Below, piece after piece: positions 18,243 to 28,570 of a stretch of 64,000 bases of DNA (position 1 is its first letter; each line of letters starts with the position of its first letter). This DNA is from an uncultured Bacilli bacterium (lineage in GTDB: Bacteria; Bacillota_I; Bacilli_A; RF39; UBA660): positions 62,001-126,000 of the forward strand of contig CANQCR010000001.1 of assembly GCA_947589735.1 (NCBI GenBank). The letters are read 5' to 3'. The notes under the pieces were generated by a model that ran no database searches, had not been told where the DNA came from, and saw nothing but the letters and a program-made list of their open reading frames with translations. A program made the position numbers and the translations under genes.

Positions 18243-19411
18243 TCCTCAATTAAATCTATAATCGCGCGTGTTGAATTATCAACCTTGGTAACATACTTAT
18301 CCGTAAACTTCTGATATTCTTTCATATCATAAGTATTATTTACAATCGTCTTGACCAAATCATCGCTATTAGAATAAGTTAAATGTGGATATTCCTTTTT
18401 TAAATCGATATTTAAGCCATTATCCTTACTATACTTTTCATAATCATAGGTATATAAAAGAATTTTCTTCTTCGCTAGAGCTGCCTCTAACATAATCGCT
18501 GAATAATCCGTAATGACATAATCAACCGTCTTAATGATATCAGAAACCAAAAACTCTTTACGGTTAACTTTAATAATGCAATCATCATCTAACGTTAATT
18601 CATCTTTAGGATGAAGCGCCACTAAAAGATTAGCTTTAGAAAAATCAAAACTAGCAATTAAATCTTTAGTGTGATCTCTTTTATCATTACGAAAAGTTGG
18701 CGTGTATAAAACATTAATCTTTTCTTTCATCATCGGATAACGCTCGTAAATAGACCGAGTTTTATCTTCATCTTTTGTTCGCATATAATCAGCTGTTGGG
18801 GTTCCAATAGCTAGTACTTTATCAGGGCTAACATTAAAAGCCTCAGCAAAGTAAGGATTCATCCCCTCACTTCCAGAAATAACATAATCATAATTAGCAT
18901 GCATCTTTAAAATTTTAGCTACCATCGGACTAACCCCATCTTTATGACCTAGTGTTTGATAACCAAACTTTTTAATAGCGCCCAAAGCATGCCATAATTG
19001 AATTACTTTAGTACCTTTCTTATGTTTTAAAAGACTAACTGGTAAGTTATAACCATCGACAATAATGACTTTCGAGGTGGCAATTAAACGCATCTGTCGA
19101 TATAAACCAAAGTAATACTTTAAAGATGATGATAAATTGCCAAATAATTTTTTAACAAAGGATGTTGAATTAGCGTAGTTACCTTGAGTTCTAAGGGTAT
19201 CATTAACGCCACTACTAACTTTTTTACATAAAACTTTATACTTTATCTTTCTTTTTTCTAACTCATCAATTAAAGCCTGATAATTAAAAGGTATTTCATC
19301 AAATTGCCGACTTAAAAAAAAGACTTGATCCTTTCTTCGATGAAGAATTTTAATACAAGCATAAACACTTACTAAATGCCATCTAAGTAAATATAAAAAT
19401 ATTCGCATCAT
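18224..19411 (-). CDS. CDP-glycerol glycerophosphotransferase family
   Basis: VIQLWHALGAIKKFG, LYTPTFRND, VITDYSAIMLEAAL motifs. Confidence 0.88.
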   Translation of the reverse strand: MMRIFLYLLRWHLVSVYACIKILHRRKDQVFFLSRQFDEIPFNYQALIDELEKRKIKYKVLCKKVSSGVNDTLRTQGNYANSTSFVKKLFGNLSSSLKYYFGLYRQMRLIATSKVIIVDGYNLPVSLLKHKKGTKVIQLWHALGAIKKFGYQTLGHKDGVSPMVAKILKMHANYDYVISGSEGMNPYFAEAFNVSPDKVLAIGTPTADYMRTKDEDKTRSIYERYPMMKEKINVLYTPTFRNDKRDHTKDLIASFDFSKANLLVALHPKDELTLDDDCIIKVNRKEFLVSDIIKTVDYVITDYSAIMLEAALAKKKILLYTYDYEKYSKDNGLNIDLKKEYPHLTYSNSDDLVKTIVNNTYDMKEYQKFTDKYVTKVDNSTRAIIDLIEECLKCA

Positions 19412-19461
19412 GACTACCTCACTTATTCATTATATCAAATTGTCATTATATAAGCAAACAA

Positions 19462-19492
19462 AAAGAAATACTATAATTTTTGTATTTCTTCG
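19462..19492 (-). terminator. Intrinsic terminator
   Basis: GAAATAC-loop-GTATTTCTTTTTG on minus strand. Confidence 0.5.
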
Positions 19493-21105
19493 TAAATCCG
19501 CTTACAATTATTTTGATCATGATACTTATAAAAATTATCAATACGCTCGAGATACTTAGGCTCTATCTTACAATCATCTATTATCGCCTTTATAATGGCA
19601 TCTCTAGCTTCAGCGACGGTTTTCGTTATTTGCCCAAAGCCATCACTTTCGTAATCAAAATACCCTTTTGAATAGATCTGACCTTGATAGAATGTGTCTT
19701 GATCAAATTGGGTATAAATAATTGGCTTTTTTAAATAAGCAAAATCAAAAGCGACACTGGAATAATCGGTAACGAGTAAGCTACTCTCTTTAAACTTATC
19801 ACTATAAATGACATCATCACTAACTATCTCAACGACACCATTTGTATCAAAATCTTTAATTTGTTCCCGCATATTGATATGTGGGATAAACTCGAAACGA
19901 TAACGATATTTTTTTAAAGTTTGAAGTAGTTTTTTATCATTAATTAAAGCATTATAAAACTTAAAATAGTCTGTTTCCTTAAAGTGATCATTATATTTAC
20001 GCGTCGTTGTCATTGCTGATACCCTTACAGACAAATTTTTCCGCCAAGTTGGCATTAAAATAATTTGTTTTTTTAATGGTCTATCTTGGTCTAATAATTT
20101 GTCATAACGCGCCATACCTGTTAACTTTATAGTATCTTTAGGATAATTATACAAATACTTACCATCAGTAAGTGAAGCATACTCTAAATTAGCAGATGTA
20201 ACAAACATATCAATCGGATGAAAATTAACATTTATCCACGAAGATATATCATCTTTGGTAATGCCATGTTGAAGAAAAATTAATTTAAAACGATATAAAT
20301 CAGCTAAATAATTTTTTCCATGATTAAATAAATTAGTAATATAAGGACTTACTTGCGATGAAATAATACAGTCAGCGTTCAAATATAAAATGCGGTGACG
20401 AAAAGAATTGTGGTTGATAACGCCCCGATATTTTTTTAATTTATAATAATCATTGGTACCTTTTTGAATAGCAAAATAAACTTTTATTTTAGGATGACGA
20501 AAGGTGTTCATATATTCAAAGAAAGCTTGACCATTGTCTTCCCCTACTTCAATCCGATCAGATATAATCCAAATCTCTTTACGTTTAAACAAATGATATA
20601 AATTAGCGACTTCGCGATATATTAATGATTTTAATTTATGATAACGAATTAAACCTAGTATACATCTCATTTCTTCTTTAATGCCATTAACAAAGCTTTT
20701 TTTAACAATAGTAAAACTTTTCGCATCCGTTAATAAATAATAATCTTGTGACCTTAAATACAATTTAAAAAACTTATTATTAAAGTAACAATACTTTCCA
20801 AAATTAGCAGTAATAGGATAGCTTTGATTATTTACTACTCCCATTAATTTTAAAGAGGTATAACGTGACAAATCAACATCAACTTTAAAGCCTAAAACAT
20901 TCTTTTCATCTTGTACATCTTGATAGCAATTATTTTTAACCTTATCAGGAATAGCATAGTAATTAAAAGGAATATCTTCATCAGTATCAGTTTTAAAGTA
21001 AAGATGATCTAAAGCATGTTCTTTCTTTAAATAATGACCATAAAAGGAGGCAACATTCTCCTTAAAGAAAATATTATCAATATAAACACAAACATCCGTC
21101 ATCAT
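19471..21105 (-). CDS. CDP-glycerol glycerophosphotransferase family (TagF-like)
   Basis: LIFLQHGITKDD, MPTWRKN, LVTDYSSVAFDFAYL motifs; start set at ATG after AAAGGAG. Confidence 0.88.
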   Translation of the reverse strand: MMTDVCVYIDNIFFKENVASFYGHYLKKEHALDHLYFKTDTDEDIPFNYYAIPDKVKNNCYQDVQDEKNVLGFKVDVDLSRYTSLKLMGVVNNQSYPITANFGKYCYFNNKFFKLYLRSQDYYLLTDAKSFTIVKKSFVNGIKEEMRCILGLIRYHKLKSLIYREVANLYHLFKRKEIWIISDRIEVGEDNGQAFFEYMNTFRHPKIKVYFAIQKGTNDYYKLKKYRGVINHNSFRHRILYLNADCIISSQVSPYITNLFNHGKNYLADLYRFKLIFLQHGITKDDISSWINVNFHPIDMFVTSANLEYASLTDGKYLYNYPKDTIKLTGMARYDKLLDQDRPLKKQIILMPTWRKNLSVRVSAMTTTRKYNDHFKETDYFKFYNALINDKKLLQTLKKYRYRFEFIPHINMREQIKDFDTNGVVEIVSDDVIYSDKFKESSLLVTDYSSVAFDFAYLKKPIIYTQFDQDTFYQGQIYSKGYFDYESDGFGQITKTVAEARDAIIKAIIDDCKIEPKYLERIDNFYKYHDQNNCKRIYEEIQKL

Positions 21106-21130
21106 GTACGCTCCTTTCATAGTCTACATT

Positions 21131-22593
21131 TTAAAAACGAAAATAAATAAAGGGATTATAACTACTATTAATTAAAAAGACAATACATAATCCTAAAACA
21201 ATTAAAAGCGCCATATCACTAAGAATTGTCTTAACCACATCATTTTTAAGTTTACGGCCAAGCCATTTAAAAATAGGAAATGACCCCAAAGCTGCCAATA
21301 AGAAATATGGTACATAATTTAATAAATAGTAATTATGAGCAAGATCTAAATAGAAATTACCTTGTTTAAAGGTAAAGATATTTTTAAATAGTGTGAATAA
21401 CGTATTAATATCTTCAATTCTAAAGATTAGCCAACCAATATTAATTAAGATAAAAGCATACATCCATCTAAGTAGTTTAGGTAATTTATCAAGTAATTTA
21501 TGTAAAAATAATTTTTCAATTAATAAAATGATGAAATAATATAACCCCCATAAGATGAAGTTCCAACTAGCGCCATGCCACAAACCGGTAAGAAGCCAAA
21601 CAACGAATAGATTAAAAATCCATCGAACTTTCTTACAGCGATTTCCACCTAAAGGGATATAGACATAATCTTTAAACCAAGTCGATAGTGAGATATGCCA
21701 TCTTCGCCAAAACTCAGTAATACTTAAAGATTTATATGGATAATCAAAGTTTTCTAAGAAGTCAAAGCCAAACATATGACCAAGACCAATCGCCATATCA
21801 CTATAGCCAGAAAAATCAAAATAGATCTGGAAAGTGTAAGCTAATAGGCTGATTAAAACAATAATAAAACTATATTCACTAACATTATTACTATTTAAAA
21901 TCGTATCAGCAATCATCGCCATATTATTAGCAATGATAATTTTTTTACCTAAACCGATAATAAATCTTTTAACACCAATAGTAAACTTATCAAAGGTAAT
22001 CGTTCGATGTGCTAGTTGCTCTTCAATCGTGCTATAACGAACAATAGGACCAGCGATTAGCTGAGGAAATAAAGCGATATAAGTTCCAAGTAGAATAATA
22101 TTTTTTTGGACCTTTACTTTTCCTCTATAGACATCGATGACATAGGATAAAATCTGAAATGTATAAAAGCTAATACCGATTGGTAAAATGATATTTTTAA
22201 TACTGAAGTTAAGATTTAATAAAGCATTAATATTATTAATGAGGAAGTTAAAATATTTAAATATTACTAGCAACGATATGTTGAATAGCGTTGCTAGTAG
22301 AAGTATACTTCTACTAGCAACGATATGTTGAATAGCGTTGCTAGTAGAAGTATACTTCTACTAGTTTTCGGTTTAGCGCGATACTTATCAATAACCCTCG
22401 CTAAGATGTAATTGACGCCAATTGATAGTAACATCAAAAAAATGTATTTAGGCTCACCCCAAGCGTAGAAAACAAGGGAAAAAATAAAGAGAATTAAATT
22501 GCGATACTTTTCATTACTAATAAAATATATAACGAGAAGGAGTGGTAAAAAGATACAAATAAAAGTTAAACTACTAAAGAGCATCTTCATCAT
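21131..22593 (-). pseudogene. MBOAT-family O-acyltransferase (AlgI/DltB-like) frameshifted by an exact 47-bp tandem duplication; two ORFs 22294..22593 and 21131..22273
   Basis: Both halves are MBOAT-like (GISFYTFQILSYVIDVYRG, GLWHGASWNFILWGLYY); deleting one 47-bp copy joins KPKTSRSILLLATLFNISLLV to IFKYFNF in frame (1416 nt, 471 aa). Confidence 0.9.
22266..22364. repeat. Two exact tandem copies of a 47-bp unit plus partial third (actag)
   Basis: 22266-22312 identical to 22313-22359. Confidence 0.98.
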
Positions 22594-23746
22594 CTCCTAT
22601 ATTAAACCCTTCCCCCGTTATAACATCTGTAGAAGCTAAAACCAATATTTTATCAATATCATTGCTTTTAATATATTCTTTATAATCAAAATCAGGATAA
22701 TGACGAGCATCAACCACATAAGTCTTATTAAAATGGCTGGCAATAAGTACATTGATAGGATTAGAATATGATGAAGCAAAAATCATAATGTTTTCTTCAT
22801 CGGGATTTTTAAAATCATAGACAAACTCCGCCCTGTCACCATCATAAATAATACTATAGTAATTTGCGTATTTATAGTCCTCACCTTGATAGTTATAATC
22901 AACACTTTCACTTGGGAAACCATTTTCTGTCATATAAAACTTAGGTAAATTAAAAGTGTAATAGTTAAACTTTTCACTTCGCCTTAATTGTTTACTACTT
23001 CTAGCGCTTAGGCCCACAAAAGCATTTTTCTTAATGGTTACCTCACTAAGAATCGGACGAATTTCATCTTCTTTACCCAATAACTTCATAATATCTTGAT
23101 AACCTTGATAGGCCCCAACGTTATTCCAGTGATGATCAGTTTTAAAAAAGTATTTTTGATAGTCAGCTAAATCATTTACTTCAAGCTGAGCAATGTGATA
23201 CTTACCCTTTAATGTCTTCTTTAGATATTCATAGCCATCAAAAGCCATCACACCTTTTTCAAAATCAAAGGAAGTTGATCTAGGAATAAAATAGTAATAA
23301 GTATCTGCTAAAGCATTAAAATCATTATAATAAGCTAGATGGTTATCAATATTTTCTTTGACTTCATTAATAGATAATGGTGTTTCAACAATGGTATCAG
23401 TGCAATCGATAAGAGCAAAATAACTATCTAAATAGACATAATGATTTTGACACACCCGAGAGCTCATTGGCAAATAATCAATAAAGTTTGTAGCCTTAAT
23501 TGTCACTTCTTTAATTGTTCTACTAAGGATGAATTGATCAGTTAAAGCCACCTCTAAATTATCTTGAAAATCGCCTTTAAGAAAAGCTTTAATATCAGGA
23601 AAATCAATTTTATTAAGGCCACGGTTTTCGATTACAGAAGGTGCTTTAGCCGGTAAAAACAACGTCATAAAACCAATACCCAAAACAATTATAAAGCCCA
23701 TAATAAATATTTTATCGATGATTTTTACTTTGGTTATATTGTTCAT
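22574..23746 (-). CDS. DHHW-motif SGNH-like protein (AlgX/AlgJ-like), partner of the MBOAT acyltransferase
   Basis: FKTDHHWNNVGAYQGY motif; N-terminal TM; overlaps MBOAT start. Confidence 0.85.
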   Translation of the reverse strand: MNNITKVKIIDKIFIMGFIIVLGIGFMTLFLPAKAPSVIENRGLNKIDFPDIKAFLKGDFQDNLEVALTDQFILSRTIKEVTIKATNFIDYLPMSSRVCQNHYVYLDSYFALIDCTDTIVETPLSINEVKENIDNHLAYYNDFNALADTYYYFIPRSTSFDFEKGVMAFDGYEYLKKTLKGKYHIAQLEVNDLADYQKYFFKTDHHWNNVGAYQGYQDIMKLLGKEDEIRPILSEVTIKKNAFVGLSARSSKQLRRSEKFNYYTFNLPKFYMTENGFPSESVDYNYQGEDYKYANYYSIIYDGDRAEFVYDFKNPDEENIMIFASSYSNPINVLIASHFNKTYVVDARHYPDFDYKEYIKSNDIDKILVLASTDVITGEGFNIGDDEDAL

Positions 23747-23759
23747 ACTTCGCCACTTT

Positions 23760-24188
23760 CTATTTAATCATTTTATCCTTTTTAAAAACAATTAATTTAC
23801 TTAAAATATAATTACTAACAATAACTACTAGTTGTGAGAATAATTTAATAATACGATTATCAAATTTTAACATAGATACAAAAACGTACATAATAATCAT
23901 ATCTAAAAATAAGGTAAACAAACGACTGGCAAAAAATTTAAGGAACTCTTGCCCAACCTGTTTGTTTTCGCTTTTAAATACAAAAAGACGATTTGTAAAA
24001 TAGGCAAAAAGAAAACCAGCAATCCATGATACAACATTAGCTATTTGTAGTTGTAAAGGAATACTTGCATCTAAAAAGGTTAAAGTTGATATATAGTAAA
24101 CAGCAAGAGTTAAAACGGTTGCTAAAAAGCCAAAAATCAAGTAGTTAATCCCCTCTTGATGTTTTTTATATATTTCAAATAAGCGCAT
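23760..24188 (-). CDS. GtrA family membrane protein
   Basis: 4-TM small protein, NYLIFGFLATVLTLAVYY...SWIAGFLFAYFTNRLFVF. Confidence 0.88.
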   Translation of the reverse strand: MRLFEIYKKHQEGINYLIFGFLATVLTLAVYYISTLTFLDASIPLQLQIANVVSWIAGFLFAYFTNRLFVFKSENKQVGQEFLKFFASRLFTLFLDMIIMYVFVSMLKFDNRIIKLFSQLVVIVSNYILSKLIVFKKDKMIK

Positions 24189-25144
24189 TAGTCTAACTCC
24201 TTTTCAATAATGTATTTAGGACGATGTTTAACTTCCATATATATTTTACCAACATATTCACCGATTACACCCAAAGATAATAGTTGAATACCCGCTACAA
24301 GCCAAATAGAACACACAATAAACGTCCAGCCTGTTACAGTGTTGCCACATAGTTTAACAACAAGAGAATATATTAAGATAGCAAAACTAAAGATGGACAT
24401 TATAAAGCCCAACGAAGTAATTAAACGAAGCGGTTTAACACTAAAAGAAGTAATGCCATCAATCGCAAACTTAAGCATCTTTTTAAAAGGATACTTCGAC
24501 TTTCCAGCGACACGTTTATTACGCTCATAATATGCAACGGATGTCTTATATCCTATTTGTGGAACAATACCTCGCAAAAAAAGATTTACTTCATCAAACT
24601 CTTCTAAGCCGTCTAAAGCTTTCTTACTCATAAGACGACAGTCAGCATGATTAAAAACAATTTCCACGCCCATCAAACGCATAAGTTTATAAAAACTTTG
24701 CGCCGTAAAACGTTTAAAGAAACTATCCTTTTTTCTAGAGCTACGAACACCATAGACAATTTCAGATCCATTATTATATTCATCTAACATCTTATCAATA
24801 ACATTGATATCATCTTGCAGGTCAGCATCCATACTAATTGTTATATCAGCATATTTTTTAGCCGTCATAAGACCAGCTAATAAAGCATTTTGGTGTCCCT
24901 TGTTACGTGATAATTTAATACCAGTAAAAAGAGGATTAGCTTCGTGATACTTAGAGATTAAAGACCAAGTCGCATCTTTAGATCCATCATCAACATACAT
25001 AACTTTGCTATTTGATGATATCTTTTTTGAAGCAATAAGATCATTCATCTTCTTCGTTAATTCTTTAGTTGTTATATCAAGCATTTCTTCTTCGTTATAA
25101 CAAGGAATAACAAGATATAAAACGTTTTCTTTATTCATTTTCAC
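24188..25144 (-). CDS. Glycosyltransferase family 2 (GtrB/DPM1-like)
   Basis: VIPCYNEEEML, YVDDGSKDATW, MDADLQDD, two C-terminal TMs. Confidence 0.93.
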   Translation of the reverse strand: MKMNKENVLYLVIPCYNEEEMLDITTKELTKKMNDLIASKKISSNSKVMYVDDGSKDATWSLISKYHEANPLFTGIKLSRNKGHQNALLAGLMTAKKYADITISMDADLQDDINVIDKMLDEYNNGSEIVYGVRSSRKKDSFFKRFTAQSFYKLMRLMGVEIVFNHADCRLMSKKALDGLEEFDEVNLFLRGIVPQIGYKTSVAYYERNKRVAGKSKYPFKKMLKFAIDGITSFSVKPLRLITSLGFIMSIFSFAILIYSLVVKLCGNTVTGWTFIVCSIWLVAGIQLLSLGVIGEYVGKIYMEVKHRPKYIIEKELD

Positions 25145-25162
25145 ACTTCCTTAATAAAAACA

Positions 25163-25195
25163 AGGAAAAACAACTAAATAAATAGTTTTTCCTCA
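25163..25195 (-). terminator. Intrinsic terminator after TagO-like gene
   Basis: GGAAAAACTATTTATTTAGTTGTTTTTCC followed by T-rich tract, minus strand. Confidence 0.6.
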
Positions 25196-25206
25196 TTAAT
25201 TTACTT

Positions 25207-26271
25207 TTAAACATTATTATCCTTTTTCTTTTTATCTTTATGAGAAATAATAATATCGGTCTTAAGAGAAAAAACAATTAATGCAAATAAGAGTATACCA
25301 TAGATAATATATCCTAAAACGGCATCAACTAAGACATAGATAACGGATGCCATCGCAAATAAGAAAGTGATTACATAAATCGTTAAAACCGTTTCTACAT
25401 GAGTAAATCCCCTTCTTAAAAATTGATGATGAATATGTGATTTATCTGGTTTAGAAATACTTTCTCCCTTAAGTTTTCTTCTAATAATAGCAAAGAAAGT
25501 ATCTAAAATAGGTACACTTAAAATTAATAACGGAATAATTAATGATGACATCATAACGTTTTTATAACCTAACATCGTTATAACCGACATAATAAAGCCT
25601 AAAAACATCGATCCGGTATCACCAATAAAAATACTAGCTGGATGAAAATTATATAGTAAGAATCCAAGACAAGATCCTAACATAATAAATGTTAAAGTAA
25701 AGGCTAAATCCATTTGATAACGACAAGCAGCAACAATACCAATAGCTAAAAAGAAGATACTAGATATACCACTAGATAAGCCATCCAAGCCATCAATTAA
25801 GTTAATACAATTAATACAACCTAAGATAAAGAAAATGGTAAGTGGATAAGCAAAGATACCAAAATCAATATAGATGCCAAAAGCACTGATATCTTTAATC
25901 ATAAGGCCACCATAGAAGACAACAACTAAAGCTGCCGCCAATTGTCCTAAAAACTTCGTCAAAGGTTTTAAAGAAATAATATCATCAAAAACACCGGTTA
26001 AAATAATAAAGAAACTACCAATTAATATAGAGTTCATAATCGGTGTCGTCTCACCAAATAACATATACCCTATTAAAAAACCGATGAATACACCAAGACC
26101 ACCCATACGCGGAATCGGCTTTTTATGAACTTTACGTTCATCAGGTTCATCCATCGCTCCTAAATGGCGCGCTAAATCCTTAATAAAAGGAATAACTAAA
26201 GCAACGACAATAAAAGGTACAATAACTAATTCAGCTATTTTTAATAACATTTCTTTTTCCATATACATCAC
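25207..26271 (-). CDS. tagO: Undecaprenyl-phosphate sugar-1-phosphate transferase (MraY/WecA/TagO family)
   Basis: HKKPIPRMGGLGVF, NLIDGLDGLSSG, FIGDTGSMFLGF, DKSHIHHQFLRRG. Confidence 0.93.
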   Translation of the reverse strand: MMYMEKEMLLKIAELVIVPFIVVALVIPFIKDLARHLGAMDEPDERKVHKKPIPRMGGLGVFIGFLIGYMLFGETTPIMNSILIGSFFIILTGVFDDIISLKPLTKFLGQLAAALVVVFYGGLMIKDISAFGIYIDFGIFAYPLTIFFILGCINCINLIDGLDGLSSGISSIFFLAIGIVAACRYQMDLAFTLTFIMLGSCLGFLLYNFHPASIFIGDTGSMFLGFIMSVITMLGYKNVMMSSLIIPLLILSVPILDTFFAIIRRKLKGESISKPDKSHIHHQFLRRGFTHVETVLTIYVITFLFAMASVIYVLVDAVLGYIIYGILLFALIVFSLKTDIIISHKDKKKKDNNV

Positions 26272-26328
26272 TATTTATATAATAGCATATTTTATATGTG
26301 TTTTCCAATTTATTTATGACAATTTTTA

Positions 26329-27219
26329 TTGTATAATATAATTGGTGATAATATGAAAAATACGAAAGAAGAAAAAAAAGAAGAAACGCTTGATACCAAA
26401 GTTTCTAAAAAAGAAAGCACTAAAAAAGAGGAGCCAACTATCAAAGATGAAAAAGTAAAGGAAGAAAAAAATAAAGTTAAAGAAGAAAGACCAGCTCTTA
26501 AAAAAGAAGAGAAAGTTGAAAAAATTGAAAACATCAAAGAAGAGAAAAAGGACGAGAAAGAACATATTGATAAAAAAGAATTAATTATGAAACTTATTTT
26601 GTTCTTTCTTGTTATTGGCTATTTAATCTATTTCATCTATGAATACCTTAATGTAGGTTTTGACTTTTCAACCAAAGCTAATCTTTTTAAACTAACACTC
26701 CTTTTTATATCCATTTTCCTTCTTTGCCTTGTCAGTGTTACAAACAAAACAGCTGCCCTATTCTTTAGCATTATTAACTATATCCTAATCTTATTTTTAA
26801 TCGGTCTTGATCTTATCACTTTAATACCTAAACCTAAAGAAGAAGAGAAACCGAAAGAAGAGCCTGAAGAAAAAGAAGAATTAGTTGAACTTGTCTGTAC
26901 AGGACGCACAGATATAAGTTCTGATACTATTATTGAAGTTAACTATACGGGTGACGTGGTAAATAAGATTATCTATACATATACTTTTGAAGGCGATGAA
27001 TTAGAGGTAATTGAAAAAGAAAAAGATAATTTTGATAAAACATATGAAAATATTAATGGCATTAGTAGTGGAACAAGTATTAGTGATAAAGGTATCTTAA
27101 CATTTACGTTTGATATGGATGAAATCGATAAAGATAAACTACCTGAAGATAAAAAATATTTACAATCTTTTAAAGAGTTAAACGAAAAAGATTTGGCTAA
27201 TCTAGATTGTCAAAGCTAA
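26329..27219 (+). CDS. Hypothetical membrane protein with Lys/Glu-rich N-terminus and extracytoplasmic C-terminal domain
   Basis: ORF; KE-rich N-terminus, three to four TM segments. Confidence 0.6.
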   Translation: MYNIIGDNMKNTKEEKKEETLDTKVSKKESTKKEEPTIKDEKVKEEKNKVKEERPALKKEEKVEKIENIKEEKKDEKEHIDKKELIMKLILFFLVIGYLIYFIYEYLNVGFDFSTKANLFKLTLLFISIFLLCLVSVTNKTAALFFSIINYILILFLIGLDLITLIPKPKEEEKPKEEPEEKEELVELVCTGRTDISSDTIIEVNYTGDVVNKIIYTYTFEGDELEVIEKEKDNFDKTYENINGISSGTSISDKGILTFTFDMDEIDKDKLPEDKKYLQSFKELNEKDLANLDCQS

Positions 27220-27246
27220 AAAAAATAGGAATAATCCTATTTTTTC
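27217..27246. terminator. Bidirectional terminator
   Basis: AAAAAATAGGA-ATAA-TCCTATTTTTT between convergent genes. Confidence 0.75.
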
Positions 27247-28562
27247 TTTGGCACTAAACGAATTAAAGCAACAAATAAGAACACAAATAATATTGATGCT
27301 ATCCCCCCTAGAATATAGGAAAGATTCTTATATTTATCGTTATTTGCATCACCTTTAGTTACGGGTTTAACATCTTCTTTTTCTTCTGGCGCCTTTCCTT
27401 CAGCATATTTTTGAAGAGTACCCTCTTCACTATCGAAGGTGTACCAATTTTCTTTACCTGTTTCAACATTTAAGGCATAGACTAATGGATATTTAACGCC
27501 ATCAATCGTATACCCCATTATTGTATCTTCACCAATCGTAATTTCGGTTTCTTTTGCTCCCACAAAAAGATTTTCTTCGGTTGGTGTAAATGGATATATA
27601 CGGATACCACTGAATGAATATTCATTATAGACAGTATACGTATTATCAATATCATTATATATATATAAATTAACAACCCCATTTTTATCAGTTAATCCAA
27701 CAAGATTATAACCTGTAATATCACTATGAAAGGCGGGAATATCTTCATTATTTATCTTAACTGTTGTCTCCTCATAAGCTTGTGGCGCTTTTAGGTCAGC
27801 TCTTTTACGAATAATGGTATGTTCTTCCCCACCAACTTCAACTTTGATGGGGTCTTTTTCTTGAACAGTAACATTAATTGTATAAGTCTTTTTATAACCT
27901 CGCTCGCTAGTCACTACAACATTTACTCTATTAAGGCCTTCTTTTAAATTAACTTTACCCGTACCCGTTACTTTTGCTTTACTATCACTCTTAGTCGCAT
28001 TAACGGTAATTTGTCTTACATTATTGGGTACTGTTAAACTATAACTTGTTTTATTCTTATCAAAACTAGGACTAATATTATAACCACTAACACTTAAAGC
28101 TTTTAAGTTATCATCATTTGATAGTGATGACTTATCCTTAATACTGAAAGTAACTTTATTAGTTGATGGATTAAGTTTAGAATTATCATAATAATAAGCA
28201 TCAATCGCACTAAAAGAAATGGCTGTATCTGAACAGGTTGTTTTTGCTTTTAAAGTTATAGTATACGTTTTACTTTTCGTTTTATCATTAGTAACAGCCG
28301 CAACTGCTTGATCTCCTCCTTCGAGAGTTGAAGAAACAAAACTTAAACATTTCTTATCATAATCAACAACAAACTCCCAAGCTCCAAGGCTAGCCGTTGC
28401 CGATAATGTAATTTTAAACTGTACTTTATCTCCAACATACACTTGATTATTAGAGGTTCGGCTAATTTTTAAAGAACCACTAGCTGCATTAGCCCGCATC
28501 AAGAATAAACCATTTAGAAAAATTATTAAAGCACATATAATTAGTTTTTTTACTCTTTTCAT
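27237..28562 (-). CDS. Cell-surface protein: signal peptide, cohesin-like domain, cadherin-like beta-sandwich domain, C-terminal TM
   Basis: VGDKVQFKITLSATASLGAWEFVVDYDKKCLSFVSSTLEG cohesin pattern; LKALSVSGYNISPSFDKNKTSYSLTVPNNV cadherin-like pattern; C-terminal hydrophobic segment plus KKK. Confidence 0.7.
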   Translation of the reverse strand: MKRVKKLIICALIIFLNGLFLMRANAASGSLKISRTSNNQVYVGDKVQFKITLSATASLGAWEFVVDYDKKCLSFVSSTLEGGDQAVAAVTNDKTKSKTYTITLKAKTTCSDTAISFSAIDAYYYDNSKLNPSTNKVTFSIKDKSSLSNDDNLKALSVSGYNISPSFDKNKTSYSLTVPNNVRQITVNATKSDSKAKVTGTGKVNLKEGLNRVNVVVTSERGYKKTYTINVTVQEKDPIKVEVGGEEHTIIRKRADLKAPQAYEETTVKINNEDIPAFHSDITGYNLVGLTDKNGVVNLYIYNDIDNTYTVYNEYSFSGIRIYPFTPTEENLFVGAKETEITIGEDTIMGYTIDGVKYPLVYALNVETGKENWYTFDSEEGTLQKYAEGKAPEEKEDVKPVTKGDANNDKYKNLSYILGGIASILFVFLFVALIRLVPKKK

Positions 28563-28570
28563 AAAACCTC

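Noticed and set aside
22266-22364. CRISPR or MITE interpretation of the 47-bp repeats
   Set aside because: Only two directly abutting copies with no spacers and no target-site duplication; removing one copy exactly restores an ORF, so a tandem duplication is the simpler explanation
26310-26565. Phe/Ser-rich minus-strand ORFs
   Set aside because: Antisense to the Lys/Glu-rich start of the plus-strand gene at 26329; composition artefact
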